A DNA stretch of 64,000 nt from NCBI RefSeq assembly GCF_000730565.1, contig NZ_BBIQ01000004.1, positions 62,001 to 126,000 on the forward strand, written 5' to 3'. A program made the translations under genes and the position numbers. Source of the DNA: Pseudomonas fulva NBRC 16637 = DSM 17717 (lineage in GTDB: Bacteria; Pseudomonadota; Gammaproteobacteria; Pseudomonadales; Pseudomonadaceae). Shown here piece after piece: positions 26,552 to 37,022 of this stretch; position 1 is the stretch's first letter, and each line of letters opens with the position of its first letter. The notes under the pieces were generated by a model. That model was not told where the DNA came from. It saw only the letters and a program-made list of their open reading frames with translations, and searched no databases.

Positions 26552-27361
26552 TCAGGCCGCCTGTTGAGGCTTGCCCTGTGCCTTGCGAACCTGCGCTCGG
26601 CACGCATCGCCAAAGGCCTGGAAGAGCTTGATCGAGTCAGGATTCTTGGCAGCTTGCCACTCCGGGTGCCATTGAACGGCAAACAGGAAAGACGAAAGGC
26701 CCGGGGCATGGATGGCCTCGACCAACCCGTCTTCGGCGTGGGCAATGGCTTCGATGCCCTTGCCCAGGTTGCGCAAGCCTTGGCCATGCAGGGAGTTGAC
26801 GCGAATTTCGTCCGTGCCAAGGGTATCGCGCAGCCAGCTGCCGGGCTTGATCTTCACGCTGTGAGCCTGAGCGTACTGCACCTCGACAGGGTCTTCGGGG
26901 TTTTCACGGTGATCATTGAAACCAGGCTCGGCGTACACCTTCTGGTAGATGTCCCCGCCCAGCGCCACGTTGATTTCCTGCATGCCCCGACACACGCCGA
27001 AGATGGGCAGGCCGCGCTTGATCGCCGCCTTGACCAGCGGAATGTCGAACAGGTCACGGTTCCTGTCCTGGCCTTTGCCTGGGGTTTCGTTCTCCTGGCC
27101 GTACAGCGCTGGGTCGATGTTGCTGCCCGCGCCCGTCAGGTACACGCCGTCGGCCATGTCCAAGTAGGTCTCCAGTGCCTCGATGCCACAGCAGGTGGGC
27201 ACCAGGACCGGGACGCAATCGGCGAAATCGACCAGCGGGGTGATGTATTTGTGGGTCATGACCTGGTAGTCATGGCCTTTGCGCTCTTGGGTGCCCATGG
27301 TCATCAGAACGATGGGTTTGCGCAGGGAAGGTTGCTTGTTGCCAATGTTGCTGTTGGACAT
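26552..27361 (-). CDS. Gamma-glutamyl-gamma-aminobutyrate hydrolase family protein (class I glutamine amidotransferase fold)
   Basis: The 269-residue protein belongs to peptidase family C26. The nucleophile cysteine is in LPIFGVCRGMQEINVALGG near residue 120, and the histidine and glutamate of the triad are in AVQWHPEWQ near residue 235. PuuD/SpuA-type enzymes release GABA or similar amines from gamma-glutamyl conjugates made during polyamine breakdown. No polyamine genes are adjacent, so the true substrate is open. The gene stands alone between the galactarate operon and a terminator-bearing gap that leads to dpkA. A hairpin ends its transcript at 26503-26519. Confidence 0.9.
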   Translation of the reverse strand: MSNSNIGNKQPSLRKPIVLMTMGTQERKGHDYQVMTHKYITPLVDFADCVPVLVPTCCGIEALETYLDMADGVYLTGAGSNIDPALYGQENETPGKGQDRNRDLFDIPLVKAAIKRGLPIFGVCRGMQEINVALGGDIYQKVYAEPGFNDHRENPEDPVEVQYAQAHSVKIKPGSWLRDTLGTDEIRVNSLHGQGLRNLGKGIEAIAHAEDGLVEAIHAPGLSSFLFAVQWHPEWQAAKNPDSIKLFQAFGDACRAQVRKAQGKPQQAA

Positions 27362-27789
27362 ATGTCACCTTGGGACAGGTTGAACCTGTCGTTGTTGTGC
27401 AGGTGCTCGGCGCGCGGCGCTGGTGCAACCTGGGGCCCCGAGCACTGCCGACTCGTCGGCGTCGACGATGCCGGTCGGGACTTGGTGTTAGATTGCCAGA
27501 GCCGTTCGATATGTCAAACGACCGCAGCAGCCCGCCAGGCCCCAATCACGGGGCCTGGCGGGCTGAAAGGCAGTGGCGGCGCGGGTTTGGCTAGGGCGAT
27601 GGTCAATAATACTTAACGACGCAGTCGACTCATTGCAGCGCCGCAATGTTCCAACGGTTCCAGGGGCTACAGGCTGATGCTTGGCAGGTGACTCGACCGG
27701 ATCACGTGGCCCTGCCAGCAGGCGTGGGTTAGTCTTCCGAGCTGTTGCGGTGCAGCACATCCCTCCATGATCAGAAGAAGGATATTTTG
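27362..27789. other. Divergent gap between the C26 hydrolase and dpkA
   Basis: This 428-bp region has no gene I can support. It should contain two outward promoters, yet its centre holds a perfect 15-bp terminator-like hairpin (27529-27564). No reading frame here resembles a regulator, oxidase or transporter. The last 20 bp carry AGAAGGA (27775-27781), the ribosome site of dpkA. Confidence 0.6.
27529..27564. terminator. Perfect 15-bp hairpin stranded between divergent genes
   Basis: AGCCCGCCAGGCCCC (27529-27543) and GGGGCCTGGCGGGCT (27550-27564) pair exactly around a 6-nt loop. It has the strength of a bidirectional terminator. Neither neighbouring gene ends toward it, so it may be left from a gene that has been lost, or be a barrier between two promoters. 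Confidence 0.65.
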
Positions 27790-28815
27790 ATGGCCATCCC
27801 TAGCAGCGAGCCCGTCACCCATGTTCCCTTTGCTGAGCTCAAAGCCCTGCTTGAGTCGATCTTCGAGCGTCATGGCTGTACGCCGGCAGTGGCTCGGGTA
27901 CTGGCCGCCAATTGTGCCAGCGCCGAGCGTGATGGCGCGCATAGCCATGGCGTGTTCCGCATGCCTGGCTACGTGTCGACCTTGGCCAGCGGTTGGGTGG
28001 ATGGCAAGGCTACTCCCGAGGTCAGTGATCTGGCGGCCGGTTATATCAGTGTCGATGCACGGGGTGGTTTTGCGCAGCCCGCATTGGCGGCTGCCCGGGA
28101 CGTGTTGGTGGCCAAGGCACGCGCTGCTGGGATCGCAGTGCTGGCCATCCACAATTCCCATCATTTTGCCGCATTGTGGCCGGATGTGGAGCCGTTCGCC
28201 GAACAGGGCCTGGTTGCCCTGAGCGTGGTCAACAGCATGACATGCGTCGTACCGCACGGTGCGCGCAAGCCGGTGTTCGGGACCAACCCGATCGCCTTCG
28301 CTGCGCCTTGCGAAGGGCATCCACCCATCGTGTTCGACATGGCCACCAGTGCGATGGCACATGGCGATGTGCAACTGGCTGCCCGTGCCGGGGAGCCCGT
28401 GGCCCTGGGGGTGGGCGTGGACGGTCAGGGCCAGGTGACTCAGGACCCGGCCAAGATCCTGGACGGCGGTGCTCTGCTTCCGTTCGGCGAGCACAAGGGC
28501 TCGGCCTTGTCGATGATGGTGGAATTGTTGGCGGCAGCACTCACGGGTGGGCATTTTTCGTGGGAGTTCGACTGGTCTGGCCATCCCGGGGCCAAGACGC
28601 CGTGGACCGGGCAGTTGCTGATCGTCATCGATCCACAGATCGCACAAGGGCAACGGTTCGCCCAGCGCAGCCGCCTGCTACTCGAGCAGATGGAGGCGGC
28701 CGGCGTCAGTCGCATGCCAGGTGCCCGGCGGCACCTGGAGCGTGAACGGGCGCAGCGCGAAGGGGTGGCAATCGGCATCAGTACCCTGCAGGCGCTGCGC
28801 GATCTGCTCATCTGA
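27790..28815 (+). CDS. dpkA: Delta1-piperideine-2-carboxylate/delta1-pyrroline-2-carboxylate reductase
   Basis: DpkA reduces the cyclic imines formed from lysine (and from hydroxyproline-type compounds) with NADPH, giving pipecolate or proline. The 342-residue length and the sequence fit the malate/lactate dehydrogenase-2 (YlbC) family: the catalytic histidine in RDGAHSHGVFRMPGYV near residue 50, then AIHNSHHFAALWPDVEPFA near residue 125 and VVPHGARKPVFGTNPIAFA near residue 162. The start at 27790 is set by AAGGAT about 8 bp upstream. A gene for an aminotransferase follows on the same strand, as in P. putida, where the pair serves D-lysine breakdown. Confidence 0.88.
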   Translation: MAIPSSEPVTHVPFAELKALLESIFERHGCTPAVARVLAANCASAERDGAHSHGVFRMPGYVSTLASGWVDGKATPEVSDLAAGYISVDARGGFAQPALAAARDVLVAKARAAGIAVLAIHNSHHFAALWPDVEPFAEQGLVALSVVNSMTCVVPHGARKPVFGTNPIAFAAPCEGHPPIVFDMATSAMAHGDVQLAARAGEPVALGVGVDGQGQVTQDPAKILDGGALLPFGEHKGSALSMMVELLAAALTGGHFSWEFDWSGHPGAKTPWTGQLLIVIDPQIAQGQRFAQRSRLLLEQMEAAGVSRMPGARRHLERERAQREGVAIGISTLQALRDLLI

Positions 28816-28962
28816 TCGCCGCAGGGCAGGGTAGGCGGCCCTTACCCGATCATGCAGGGTTGCATATACCCCTTGCACGATAGTTGGTGCCCATTCTCAG
28901 CCAGTACGGGTATGCTCTTGGCTGCCTTTTTGACTCGTCCTGATCCCAAGGAGCTGCACGCT

Positions 28963-30159
28963 GTGTTCAAACATGTCGAAGCCTACGCCGGCGACCCGAT
29001 CCTCTCGTTGATGGAAACCTTCAAGGCCGATGCACGCGCCGACAAGGTCAACCTGAGCATCGGCCTTTACTACGACGAAGCCGGAGTAGTGCCGCAGCTC
29101 GCTGCAGTGGATGCAGTGGAAAAGCGCATCGCAGGTCAGGATCACGATGCTTCGCTGTACCTGCCCATGGAAGGCCTTGCCAGTTACCGTCAGGCCATTC
29201 AGGCCCTGCTGTTCGGGGCCGACCACCCGGCGGTTGCTGACGGTCGCGTGGCAACGGTGCAGACCGTCGGTGGTTCCGGAGCCCTGAAGGTCGGTGCCGA
29301 CTTCCTGAAACGTTATTTCCCGCAGGCGCAAGTCTGGGTCAGCAACCCCACCTGGGACAACCATCGCGCCATCTTCGAGGGGGCGGGCTTCACGGTGAAC
29401 ACCTACCCGTACTTCGACCAGGCCACCCGTGGCGTGGACTTCGAAGGTATGCTTGCCACGTTGCACACCTTGCCTGCCAACAGTGTGGTGCTGCTGCACC
29501 CCTGCTGCCACAACCCGACAGGTGCCGATCTGGACCAGGGCCAGTGGCAGCAGGTGGTGGAGGTGGTCAAGGCCCGTCAGTTGATCGCCTTCCTGGACAT
29601 CGCCTACCAAGGCTTTGCCCAAGGGCTGGTCGAAGACGTGTTCGCCATCCGCGAAATGGCCAGCGCAGGCGTGCCGTGCCTGGTCAGCAACTCGTTCTCC
29701 AAGATCTTCTCCCTGTATGGGGAGCGTGTGGGCGGCCTGTCGGTGGTCTGCGACGATGCGGCCACGGCGCAGAGCGTGCTTGGCCAACTCAAGGCCACCG
29801 TGCGCCGTAACTATTCCAGCCCACCCAACTTCGGTGCCCAACTGGTCGCAGGCGTGCTCAACGATCCCGTCCTCAATGCCCAGTGGGCTGCGGAAGTGGA
29901 AGTCATGCGCACTCGCATTCTGGACATGCGCCAAGCGCTAGTCGATGCGCTGGGCGTGTTGCTGCCGGGGCGTGATTTCCAGTTCCTGCTGCGTCAGCGG
30001 GGCATGTTCAGTTACACAGGCTTCAGCGTGGAGCAGGTGCGCCGCTTGCGAGATGAGTTTGGCGTCTACCTGATCGACAGTGGGCGCGTGTGCATGTCAG
30101 GCCTGCGGCCGGCAAACCTGCAGCGTGTTGCCGAGGCATTCGCGGCTGTGCATCAGTAA
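28963..30159 (+). CDS. amaC: Aromatic-type aminotransferase (class I, PLP)
   Basis: The GTG start at 28963 follows AAGGAG at 28949-28954, giving a 398-residue protein; the long frame from 28852 has no such site. The PLP lysine is in [16 protein letters not shown] near residue 247. Other fold-type I marks are [12 protein letters not shown] near residue 185 and the C-terminal arginine in SGLRPANL. The sequence is of the TyrB/AspC branch. In P. putida the gene next to dpkA is amaC, which acts on D-lysine and aromatic amino acids; I assign the symbol from context and similarity, so treat it as probable. An HAAAP transporter gene follows. Confidence 0.85.
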   Translation: MFKHVEAYAGDPILSLMETFKADARADKVNLSIGLYYDEAGVVPQLAAVDAVEKRIAGQDHDASLYLPMEGLASYRQAIQALLFGADHPAVADGRVATVQTVGGSGALKVGADFLKRYFPQAQVWVSNPTWDNHRAIFEGAGFTVNTYPYFDQATRGVDFEGMLATLHTLPANSVVLLHPCCHNPTGADLDQGQWQQVVEVVKARQLIAFLDIAYQGFAQGLVEDVFAIREMASAGVPCLVSNSFSKIFSLYGERVGGLSVVCDDAATAQSVLGQLKATVRRNYSSPPNFGAQLVAGVLNDPVLNAQWAAEVEVMRTRILDMRQALVDALGVLLPGRDFQFLLRQRGMFSYTGFSVEQVRRLRDEFGVYLIDSGRVCMSGLRPANLQRVAEAFAAVHQ

Positions 30160-30471
30160 GCGCCCACGCTTAACGTTATGCAACGACGATGGCCGAGGCC
30201 GCCCTGCGGCTTCGGCCATCGTCATTCTTTATTCGTGTCCTGCCCGCAAGGACGCCTGTGCCAGTCAAGACCTTCTGCACGCCGAGCGTGCTGAGCAGCC
30301 CGGCTGCACCTACCGCTTGTACAAACAAGTGCAACCGCCCCTCCGAAAAAGGCTTCGCAAGTGCAACCTTTCCGTGCACAATCGCGCCCCTCTTTTTCCG
30401 GTTGAGTAGGGCGCAGCCAACGCTTCGTCATTCTCAGCCTGTTGCAGTCTTGCGAGTGGAGCGTCACCCGG
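30160..30471. other. Intergenic region between the aminotransferase and the HAAAP transporter
   Basis: The first 65 bp hold a strong terminator (30185-30223). The remaining 250 bp should carry the promoter of the transporter gene. I see no open frame with a ribosome site and no other clear symmetry. Confidence 0.55.
30185..30223 (+). terminator. Intrinsic terminator after the aminotransferase gene
   Basis: Eighteen-base arms (30185-30202 and 30206-30223) pair with one G-T wobble around a 3-nt loop, followed by ATTCTTTATT. The stem begins 26 bp after the stop codon. It is the strongest terminator in the window. Confidence 0.85.
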
Positions 30472-31752
30472 ATGAATGAGCAGGCCTCAAGCGTAGAACA
30501 GCGTTACGAAGAAACGACCGCCGGTACCCTCGGCAAATGGTCCCGTCAGGACACCACCTGGATGCTCGGCCTGTTTGGCACCGCCATTGGCGCAGGTACG
30601 CTTTTCCTGCCGATCAATGCCGGGCTTGGCGGGTTCTGGCCATTGCTGGTGCTGGCGGCGCTGGCTTTCCCGATGACGTACTACGCCCACCGCGGGTTGA
30701 CCCGGTTCGTGCTCTCGGGGCGCGAAGGGGCAGACATCACCGACGTGGTCGAACAACACTTCGGCATCAAGGCAGGCGCCGTGATCACGGTCCTGTACTT
30801 CTTCGCCATCTTCCCCATCCTGCTCATTTACAGCGTGGCCCTGACTAATACGGTCAGCAGTTTCATGGAGCACCAGTTGCACATGGCGCCTCCACCCCGT
30901 GCACTGCTGTCGTTCGTGCTGATCCTGGGCCTGCTTGCAATCGTACGCTGCGGCGAACAGGCCACCGTCAAGGTCATGAGCCTGTTGGTCTATCCGTTCA
31001 TCGTGGCCCTGGCGCTGCTGGGCCTGTACCTGGTTCCGCACTGGACCGGCGGCATTCTCGACAGCGTCCACACCGTGCCCAGCGGTTCGGCCTTCCTGCA
31101 CACGGTATGGCTGGCCATCCCGGTGATGGTGTTCTCGTTCAACCATTCACCCATCATCTCGGCCTTCGCGGTCGACCAGAAACGCCGCTATGGCGATCAT
31201 GCAGACGCCCGCAGCGGCCAGATTCTGGCGCGTGCGCACCTGCTGATGGTGGCCATGGTGCTGTTCTTCGTCTTCAGTTGCGTGCTGACCCTCGACAGCA
31301 CGCAGCTGGCCGAAGCCAAGGCGCAGAACCTGTCGATCCTGTCGTACCTGGCCAACCATTTCAGCAACCCGACCATCGCCTTCGCCGCGCCCTTGATCGC
31401 CTTCGTCGCCATCGCCAAGTCATTCCTGGGCCACTACATCGGCGCCAGCGAGGGTCTCAAGGGCATCATCGCCAAGACCGGCGCGCGCCCGGGTGCCAAG
31501 GCCCTGGACCGCGTGGTGGCGGCGCTGATGCTGGTGGTGTGCTGGATCGTTGCCACGCTCAACCCCAGCATCCTGGGCATGATCGAGTCTCTCGGCGGCC
31601 CGATCATCGCGGTATTGCTGTTCCTGATGCCCATGTATGCCATCCGCCGCGTGCCGGCAATGCGCAAGTACAGCGGGGCGCTGTCGAACGTGTTCGTCAC
31701 CGTGATCGGCCTGGTCGCCCTGACTTCGGTCGTCTACGGCCTGTTGGCTTAA
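30472..31752 (+). CDS. HAAAP family amino-acid permease (serine/threonine or aromatic type)
   Basis: The ATG at 30472 gives 426 residues; the frame from 30442 adds ten unlike residues. Eleven hydrophobic helices are seen. TTWMLGLFGTAIGAGTLFLP is the first-helix signature of the HAAAP family (SdaC, TdcC and Mtr relatives), with the unwound GTAIGAGTLF substrate loop. PVMVFSFNHSPIISAF is the second conserved stretch. Such permeases carry amino acids with H+. Its nearness to the aminotransferase and dpkA suggests a related substrate, but a terminator separates them. A hairpin ends the transcript at 31766-31804. Confidence 0.9.
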   Translation: MNEQASSVEQRYEETTAGTLGKWSRQDTTWMLGLFGTAIGAGTLFLPINAGLGGFWPLLVLAALAFPMTYYAHRGLTRFVLSGREGADITDVVEQHFGIKAGAVITVLYFFAIFPILLIYSVALTNTVSSFMEHQLHMAPPPRALLSFVLILGLLAIVRCGEQATVKVMSLLVYPFIVALALLGLYLVPHWTGGILDSVHTVPSGSAFLHTVWLAIPVMVFSFNHSPIISAFAVDQKRRYGDHADARSGQILARAHLLMVAMVLFFVFSCVLTLDSTQLAEAKAQNLSILSYLANHFSNPTIAFAAPLIAFVAIAKSFLGHYIGASEGLKGIIAKTGARPGAKALDRVVAALMLVVCWIVATLNPSILGMIESLGGPIIAVLLFLMPMYAIRRVPAMRKYSGALSNVFVTVIGLVALTSVVYGLLA

Positions 31753-31765
31753 GCGCCCAGTTGCA

Positions 31766-31804
31766 GGCCCGCCCCGGTGCTCGGTACGTGCGCCGGGGCG
31801 GGCC
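31766..31804 (+). terminator. Hairpin after the HAAAP permease gene
   Basis: GGCCCGCCCCGG (31766-31777) and CCGGGGCGGGCC (31793-31804) are perfect 12-bp arms around a 15-nt loop, starting 14 bp after the stop. No T run follows, but the stem is very stable. Confidence 0.65.
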
Positions 31805-31905
31805 AATGCTTCACCGCCAACAAATTCACGTTGCCCCATAGGCACATGCTGGCCTTCATGGTTAACTCTTGATCCTTTTCCCAACCCAAGATCAAGGATT
31901 TTGTC

Positions 31906-32406
31906 ATGGCTCAAGTGACTCTCAAAGGCAATCCCGTCCAAGTCAATGGCTCGCTGCCACAGGTCGGTGCTCAGGCGCCGGCGTTCTCCCTGGTAGGCGA
32001 GGGGCTGGCCGACAAGTCGCTCAATGACTTCGCCGGCAAGCGCAAGGTGCTGAACATCTTCCCAAGTGTCGATACGCCTACCTGCGCCACGTCTGTGCGC
32101 AAGTTCAATGCCCAGGCCAACGAGCTGGCCAACACCGTCGTACTGTGCGTTTCCGCCGACCTGCCATTCGCCCAGGCTCGCTTCTGCGGTGCCGAAGGCC
32201 TGGAAAACGTCAAGAACCTCTCCACCTTGCGTGGCCGTGAGTTCCTTGAGCAGTACGGTGTTGCCATCGCCGACGGCCCATTGGCAGGCCTGGCTGCCCG
32301 CGCCGTTGTGGTACTGGACGAGCACGACAAGGTGCTGCACAGCGAGCTGGTCGCTGAAATCGCCGACGAGCCCAACTACGACGCCGCCCTTGCCGCGTTG
32401 AAGTGA
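31906..32406 (+). CDS. tpx: Thiol peroxidase (atypical 2-Cys peroxiredoxin)
   Basis: Tpx reduces hydrogen peroxide and organic peroxides using thioredoxin. The 166-residue length equals the family's. The peroxidatic cysteine is in [14 protein letters not shown] near residue 60 and the resolving cysteine in [11 protein letters not shown] near residue 94. The D-x-P-T-C-x-x-S motif is complete. Start and stop agree with the family: [18 protein letters not shown] is a typical opening. It has its own promoter region (31805-31905) and its own terminator, so it is monocistronic. In related bacteria it is often induced by oxidative stress. Confidence 0.97.
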   Translation: MAQVTLKGNPVQVNGSLPQVGAQAPAFSLVGEGLADKSLNDFAGKRKVLNIFPSVDTPTCATSVRKFNAQANELANTVVLCVSADLPFAQARFCGAEGLENVKNLSTLRGREFLEQYGVAIADGPLAGLAARAVVVLDEHDKVLHSELVAEIADEPNYDAALAALK

Positions 32407-32463
32407 CGGCGCCGGGCAGGGATCGAACCTTCCTCCTGCCCATTGCTCCAAGCTATACCCTGT

Positions 32464-32492
32464 AACGGCCCGGAACGCTTTTCCGGGCCGTT
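32464..32492 (+). terminator. Intrinsic terminator after tpx
   Basis: AACGGCCCGGAA (32464-32475) and TTCCGGGCCGTT (32481-32492) pair exactly around a 5-nt loop and are followed by TTCGTTTAAA. The stem starts 57 bp after tpx. Confidence 0.85.
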
Positions 32493-32624
32493 TTCGTTTA
32501 AAGTTCAGGGTCTTGGCAACGTCAGGCAAAGGTAAACCTCTGGTAAAGGCGCTTTGCTTGGCTGTCGACAGTGCTTATCGTTCACCCTCCTGAATCGTCA
32601 ATCCGAACAAGGTTCGTTCAACCC

Positions 32625-33899
32625 ATGCAAGCGCCTACATCCCGTTCTCCCCGTCGCTGGCTCGTTATGCTGCTGATCGTGCTGCTGGTTGCAGTGCTGG
32701 CCTGGTGGCTATGGCCTGCCACGCCAGCCACCGACCAGGCTGCTGGGGGGCTGGGTGGCAAGAGCGGGCGGCCCGGTTTCGGAGGGTCTACCGACCCTGT
32801 CCCGGTCAGGGTGGAACCTGCACGGGTGGGCGACTTCCCGCTTTACTACAAGGCGCTTGGCACCGTGACCGCGACCAATACCGTGAATGTGCGCAGCCGT
32901 GTAGGGGGGGAGTTGGTCAAGGTGCACTTCAAGGAAGGCCAGCAAGTAAAGGCCGGTGACCTGCTTGCTGAAATCGACCCACGTGCCTACCGTATTGCCC
33001 TGCAGCAGGCCGAGGGCACCCTGGCCCAGAACCAGGCGCAACTGAAGAATGCCCAGGTCGACGTCGCTCGCTACAAAGGGCTGTACGCCGAGGACAGTAT
33101 CGCCAAGCAAACCCTGGACACTGCGCAGGCGCAGGTGGCGCAATTCCAGGGGCTGGTCAAGACCAACCAGGCGCAGGTCAACGATGCGCGCCTGAACCTC
33201 GAATTCACCCAGATTCGCGCGCCCATCAGCGGCCGTGTCGGCCTGCGCCAGCTCGACCTGGGCAATTTGGTGGCCGCCAACGACACCACCGCCCTGGTGG
33301 TGATCACCCAGACAGAGCCGATCAACGTGGCGTTCACACTGCCAGAAACCGAACTGGGCACCGTTCTTGAGCGCTATCGCACCGGGGCCAGCCTGCCCGT
33401 GGAGGCGTGGGATCGAGGCGACAGCAAGCTGCAGGCCACTGGCGTGCTGGGCAGTATCGACAACCAGATCGACACTGCCACTGGCACCCTCAAGTTCAAG
33501 GGCCGCTTCGAGAACAAGGACCTGGCCCTGTTCCCCAACCAGTTCGTAAACGTGCGCCTGCTTGCCGATACGCTCAAGCAGGTGGTGCTGGCGCCAGCCG
33601 CCGCCATCCAGTTCGGGAACGACGGGACGTTCGCCTACGTGGTCAACGGCGAAAATACCGTCAACGTGCGCAAGCTGAAAGTCGGCCCCAGCGACGGTGA
33701 GAACAGCGTGATCCTCGAAGGCCTGGCGGCCGGTGATCGCCTGGTGCTCGAAGGCACCGACCGTCTGCGCGAAGGCACCAAGGTGGACGTGGTCGATGAC
33801 AGCTCCCAGGTGCCCACCACGCCCGGCCAGCATTTGCAGGGCCAAGAAAGCAGTGCCCCGGGCCAGGCCGACAGCACCGCAGGCAAGGCGGGCGCATGA
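32625..33899 (+). CDS. muxA: RND efflux periplasmic adaptor MuxA (MdtA family)
   Basis: MuxA bridges the inner-membrane pumps and the outer-membrane channel. From the ATG at 32625 the protein has 424 residues. A single N-terminal membrane anchor ([19 protein letters not shown]) is followed by the lipoyl halves and the alpha-helical hairpin: [40 protein letters not shown] and [20 protein letters not shown]. The C-terminal beta-barrel and membrane-proximal domains follow. The tail (about 25 residues, rich in Q, S and G) is disordered. The stop overlaps the muxB start (ATGA), and the four genes form one operon. Confidence 0.95.
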   Translation: MQAPTSRSPRRWLVMLLIVLLVAVLAWWLWPATPATDQAAGGLGGKSGRPGFGGSTDPVPVRVEPARVGDFPLYYKALGTVTATNTVNVRSRVGGELVKVHFKEGQQVKAGDLLAEIDPRAYRIALQQAEGTLAQNQAQLKNAQVDVARYKGLYAEDSIAKQTLDTAQAQVAQFQGLVKTNQAQVNDARLNLEFTQIRAPISGRVGLRQLDLGNLVAANDTTALVVITQTEPINVAFTLPETELGTVLERYRTGASLPVEAWDRGDSKLQATGVLGSIDNQIDTATGTLKFKGRFENKDLALFPNQFVNVRLLADTLKQVVLAPAAAIQFGNDGTFAYVVNGENTVNVRKLKVGPSDGENSVILEGLAAGDRLVLEGTDRLREGTKVDVVDDSSQVPTTPGQHLQGQESSAPGQADSTAGKAGA

Positions 33900-36800
33900 A
33901 CCTCTCGCGCCTGTTCATCCTGCGGCCAGTCGCAACGACCTTGACCATGCTGGCCTTGGTACTGGCCGGTCTGATTGCCTACCGCATGCTGCCTGTCGCC
34001 GCGCTGCCGCAGGTGGATTACCCCACGATTCGGGTCATGACCCTGTATCCCGGTGCAAGCCCCCAGGTCATGACCAGTGCCGTTACCGCGCCACTCGAAC
34101 GTCAGTTCGGCCAGATGCCCGGCCTTGAACAGATGGCCTCGACCAGTTCCGGTGGCGCGTCGGTGCTGACCCTGCGCTTCAACCTGGACATGAACATGGA
34201 TGTGGCCGAGCAGCAGGTGCAGGCTGCAATCAACGCCGCCAGCAACCTGCTGCCCAGCGATCTTCCGGCGCCTCCTGTCTACAACAAGGTCAACCCGGCC
34301 GATACGCCAGTGCTGACGCTCGCCATCTCCAGCAAGACCATGCCGCTGCCCAAGCTCAACGACCTGGTCGACACCCGCGTGGCACAGAAGCTGGCGCAGA
34401 CCAGCGGGGTGGGCATGGTCAGCATCGCCGGGGGCCAGCGCCAGGCCGTGCGCATCAAGGTCAACGTGGATGCGCTGGCAGCCAACGGGCTCAACCTGGA
34501 GGATGTCCGCACACTCATCGGGGCCTCCAACGTCAATCAGCCAAAAGGCAATTTCGATGGTCCTACCCGCGTCTCGATGCTCGACGCCAATGACCAGCTG
34601 CGCTCGCCCGAGGAATACGCCAACCTCATCCTGGCCTACAACAACGGCGCTCCGCTGCGTTTGAAGGATGTGGCGGAAATCGTCGACGGCGCGGAAAACG
34701 AGCGGCTGGCGGCCTGGGCCAACCAGAACCATGCCGTGCTCCTGAACATCCAGCGTCAGCCAGGTGCCAACGTCATCGAGGTGGTGGACCGCATCAAGGA
34801 CATGCTGCCCTCGATCACCGACAACCTGCCCGCGGGCCTGGACGTGTCCGTGCTCACTGACCGTACCCAGACCATCCGTGCCGCCGTGCGCGACGTTCAG
34901 CATGAACTGCTGATCGCCATCGCCCTGGTGGTGATGGTCACCTTCCTGTTCCTGCGGCGGTTCAGCGCCACGATCATTCCTTCGATTGCCGTGCCGCTGT
35001 CATTGGTCGGTACCTTCGCCGTCATGTACCTGGCAGGGTTTTCCATCAACAACCTCACCCTGATGGCGCTGACCATCGCCACCGGTTTCGTGGTGGACGA
35101 TGCGATCGTGATGCTGGAGAACATTTCCCGGCACATCGAGGAGGGCGAAACGCCTATGCAGGCGGCGCTCAAAGGCGCCAGGCAGATTGGCTTTACCTTG
35201 ATCTCGCTGACCTTCTCGCTGATCGCCGTGCTGATCCCGCTGTTGTTCATGGCCGATGTGGTAGGGCGCCTGTTCCGGGAGTTCGCCATCACCCTGGCGG
35301 TGGCCATCCTGATTTCCCTGGTGGTCTCGCTGACCCTCACGCCGATGATGTGTGCCCGCCTGCTAAAGCGTGAACCCACCCCTGACGAGCAAGGCCGCTT
35401 CTACCGCGCCAGCGGCGCCTGGATCGACTGGCTGATCAAGCACTACGCCAGCGCCCTGCAATGGGTACTCAAGCGCCAGCCCCTGACCCTGCTGGTGGCG
35501 GTGGCTAGCCTGGCGTTGACGGTACTGCTGTACATGGTGGTGCCCAAGGGGTTCTTCCCGGTCCAGGACACGGGCGTCATTCAGGGTATCTCCGAAGCGC
35601 CCCAGTCCACCTCGTTTGCGGCCATGAGCGAGCGCCAGCAGGCCCTGAGCCGCGTTATTCTGCAAGACCCTGCTGTGCAGAGCCTCTCATCCTACATTGG
35701 CGTGGACGGCGACAACGCCACGCTCAACAGCGGCCGCATGCTCATCAACCTCAAGCCTCATGGCGAGCGCGATGTCACTGCAACCGATGTCATCAAGCGC
35801 CTGCAACCCCAGCTCGACAAGCTGGTGGGCATCCGCCTGTTCATGCAGCCGGTGCAGGATTTGAGCATCGAGGACCGGGTCAGCCGCACGCAGTACCAGT
35901 TCACGCTGTCATCGCCCGATGCCGAGCTGCTGGGGCAGTGGAGTGGCAAGCTGGTCCAGGCCCTGAACCTGCGCCCCGAGCTTGCCGATGTGGCCAGTGA
36001 CCTGCAGGAGAATGGCTTGCAGGTGTACCTGGTGATCGACCGGGACATGGCCAGTCGGCTAGGCATCAGCGTATCGCAGATCACCAACGCGCTTTACGAT
36101 GCCTTCGGCCAAAGGCAGATATCGACCATCTATACCCAGGCCAGCCAATACCGGGTGGTGCTGCAATCGCGAGACGCGGCCGTGATCGGGCCCCAGGCAC
36201 TGGAGTCGATCCACGTCAAGGCCGGTGATGGCGGGCAAGTGCGACTGTCCGCGCTGGCGCGCATCGAGCAGCGCCAGGCGCAGCTGGCCATTTCCCACAT
36301 CGGCCAGTTCCCGGCGGTCACCTTGTCATTCAACTTGGGGCAGGGCGCGTCGCTGGGCAAGGCCGTGCAAGTGATCGAGCAGGTTCAGCAGGACATCGGC
36401 ATGCCGTTGGGTATCCAGACCCGTTTCCAGGGCGCGGCGCAGGCGTTCCAGGCATCGCTGTCCAGCACCTTGCTGCTGATTCTCGCGGCGGTGGTGACCA
36501 TGTACATCGTGCTGGGTGTGCTCTATGAAAGCTATATCCATCCGGTAACCATCCTCTCGACGCTGCCTTCGGCTGCCGTGGGTGCGTTGCTGGCGCTACT
36601 GATCAGTGGCAATGACCTGGGCATGATCGCCATCATCGGCATCATCCTGTTGATCGGCATCGTCAAGAAAAACGCCATCATGATGATCGACTTCGCGCTC
36701 GAAGCCGAGCGTCACCAAGGCATGAGTCCGCGCGATGCCATCTACCAGGCCGCGCTGCTGCGATTCCGACCGATCCTCATGACCACGCTGGCGGCCCTGT

Positions 36801-36991
36801 TCGGTGCAGTGCCGTTGATGCTGGCCACCGGGTCCGGCGCCGAACTGCGCCAACCCCTGGGCCTGGTGATGGTGGGCGGGCTGCTGGTGAGCCAGGTGCT
36901 GACACTGTTCACCACGCCGGTCATATACCTGTATTTCGACCGGTTGGGCCGTCGCTTCGGCAAGCGCGACCTGGCGCAGGAGCCGGTATGA
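33896..36991 (+). CDS. muxB: RND efflux transporter subunit MuxB (MdtB type)
   Basis: The 1,031-residue pump subunit has the twelve-helix RND layout with two large periplasmic loops. The proton-relay aspartate pair is intact in [18 protein letters not shown] near residue 400, and the second half has [24 protein letters not shown] sequence near residue 925. MdtB and MdtC relatives form a mixed trimer, and in P. aeruginosa MuxABC-OpmB exports several antibiotics, including novobiocin and aztreonam-class drugs. The gene begins inside the end of muxA and is followed by muxC after 31 bp. Confidence 0.96.
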   Translation: MNLSRLFILRPVATTLTMLALVLAGLIAYRMLPVAALPQVDYPTIRVMTLYPGASPQVMTSAVTAPLERQFGQMPGLEQMASTSSGGASVLTLRFNLDMNMDVAEQQVQAAINAASNLLPSDLPAPPVYNKVNPADTPVLTLAISSKTMPLPKLNDLVDTRVAQKLAQTSGVGMVSIAGGQRQAVRIKVNVDALAANGLNLEDVRTLIGASNVNQPKGNFDGPTRVSMLDANDQLRSPEEYANLILAYNNGAPLRLKDVAEIVDGAENERLAAWANQNHAVLLNIQRQPGANVIEVVDRIKDMLPSITDNLPAGLDVSVLTDRTQTIRAAVRDVQHELLIAIALVVMVTFLFLRRFSATIIPSIAVPLSLVGTFAVMYLAGFSINNLTLMALTIATGFVVDDAIVMLENISRHIEEGETPMQAALKGARQIGFTLISLTFSLIAVLIPLLFMADVVGRLFREFAITLAVAILISLVVSLTLTPMMCARLLKREPTPDEQGRFYRASGAWIDWLIKHYASALQWVLKRQPLTLLVAVASLALTVLLYMVVPKGFFPVQDTGVIQGISEAPQSTSFAAMSERQQALSRVILQDPAVQSLSSYIGVDGDNATLNSGRMLINLKPHGERDVTATDVIKRLQPQLDKLVGIRLFMQPVQDLSIEDRVSRTQYQFTLSSPDAELLGQWSGKLVQALNLRPELADVASDLQENGLQVYLVIDRDMASRLGISVSQITNALYDAFGQRQISTIYTQASQYRVVLQSRDAAVIGPQALESIHVKAGDGGQVRLSALARIEQRQAQLAISHIGQFPAVTLSFNLGQGASLGKAVQVIEQVQQDIGMPLGIQTRFQGAAQAFQASLSSTLLLILAAVVTMYIVLGVLYESYIHPVTILSTLPSAAVGALLALLISGNDLGMIAIIGIILLIGIVKKNAIMMIDFALEAERHQGMSPRDAIYQAALLRFRPILMTTLAALFGAVPLMLATGSGAELRQPLGLVMVGGLLVSQVLTLFTTPVIYLYFDRLGRRFGKRDLAQEPV

Positions 36992-37022
36992 GTACGTGCA
37001 GCGCGTTCCTAAGGGCGGCCCG

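Noticed and set aside
28852..28962. N-terminal extension of the aminotransferase from an upstream ATG
   Set aside because: The extra residues do not resemble the family, and the GTG at 28963 has an AAGGAG site at the right distance.
33635..34903. A 422-residue open frame antisense to the ends of muxA and muxB
   Set aside because: It crosses two clearly real genes, has no domain and shows the composition of antisense frames.
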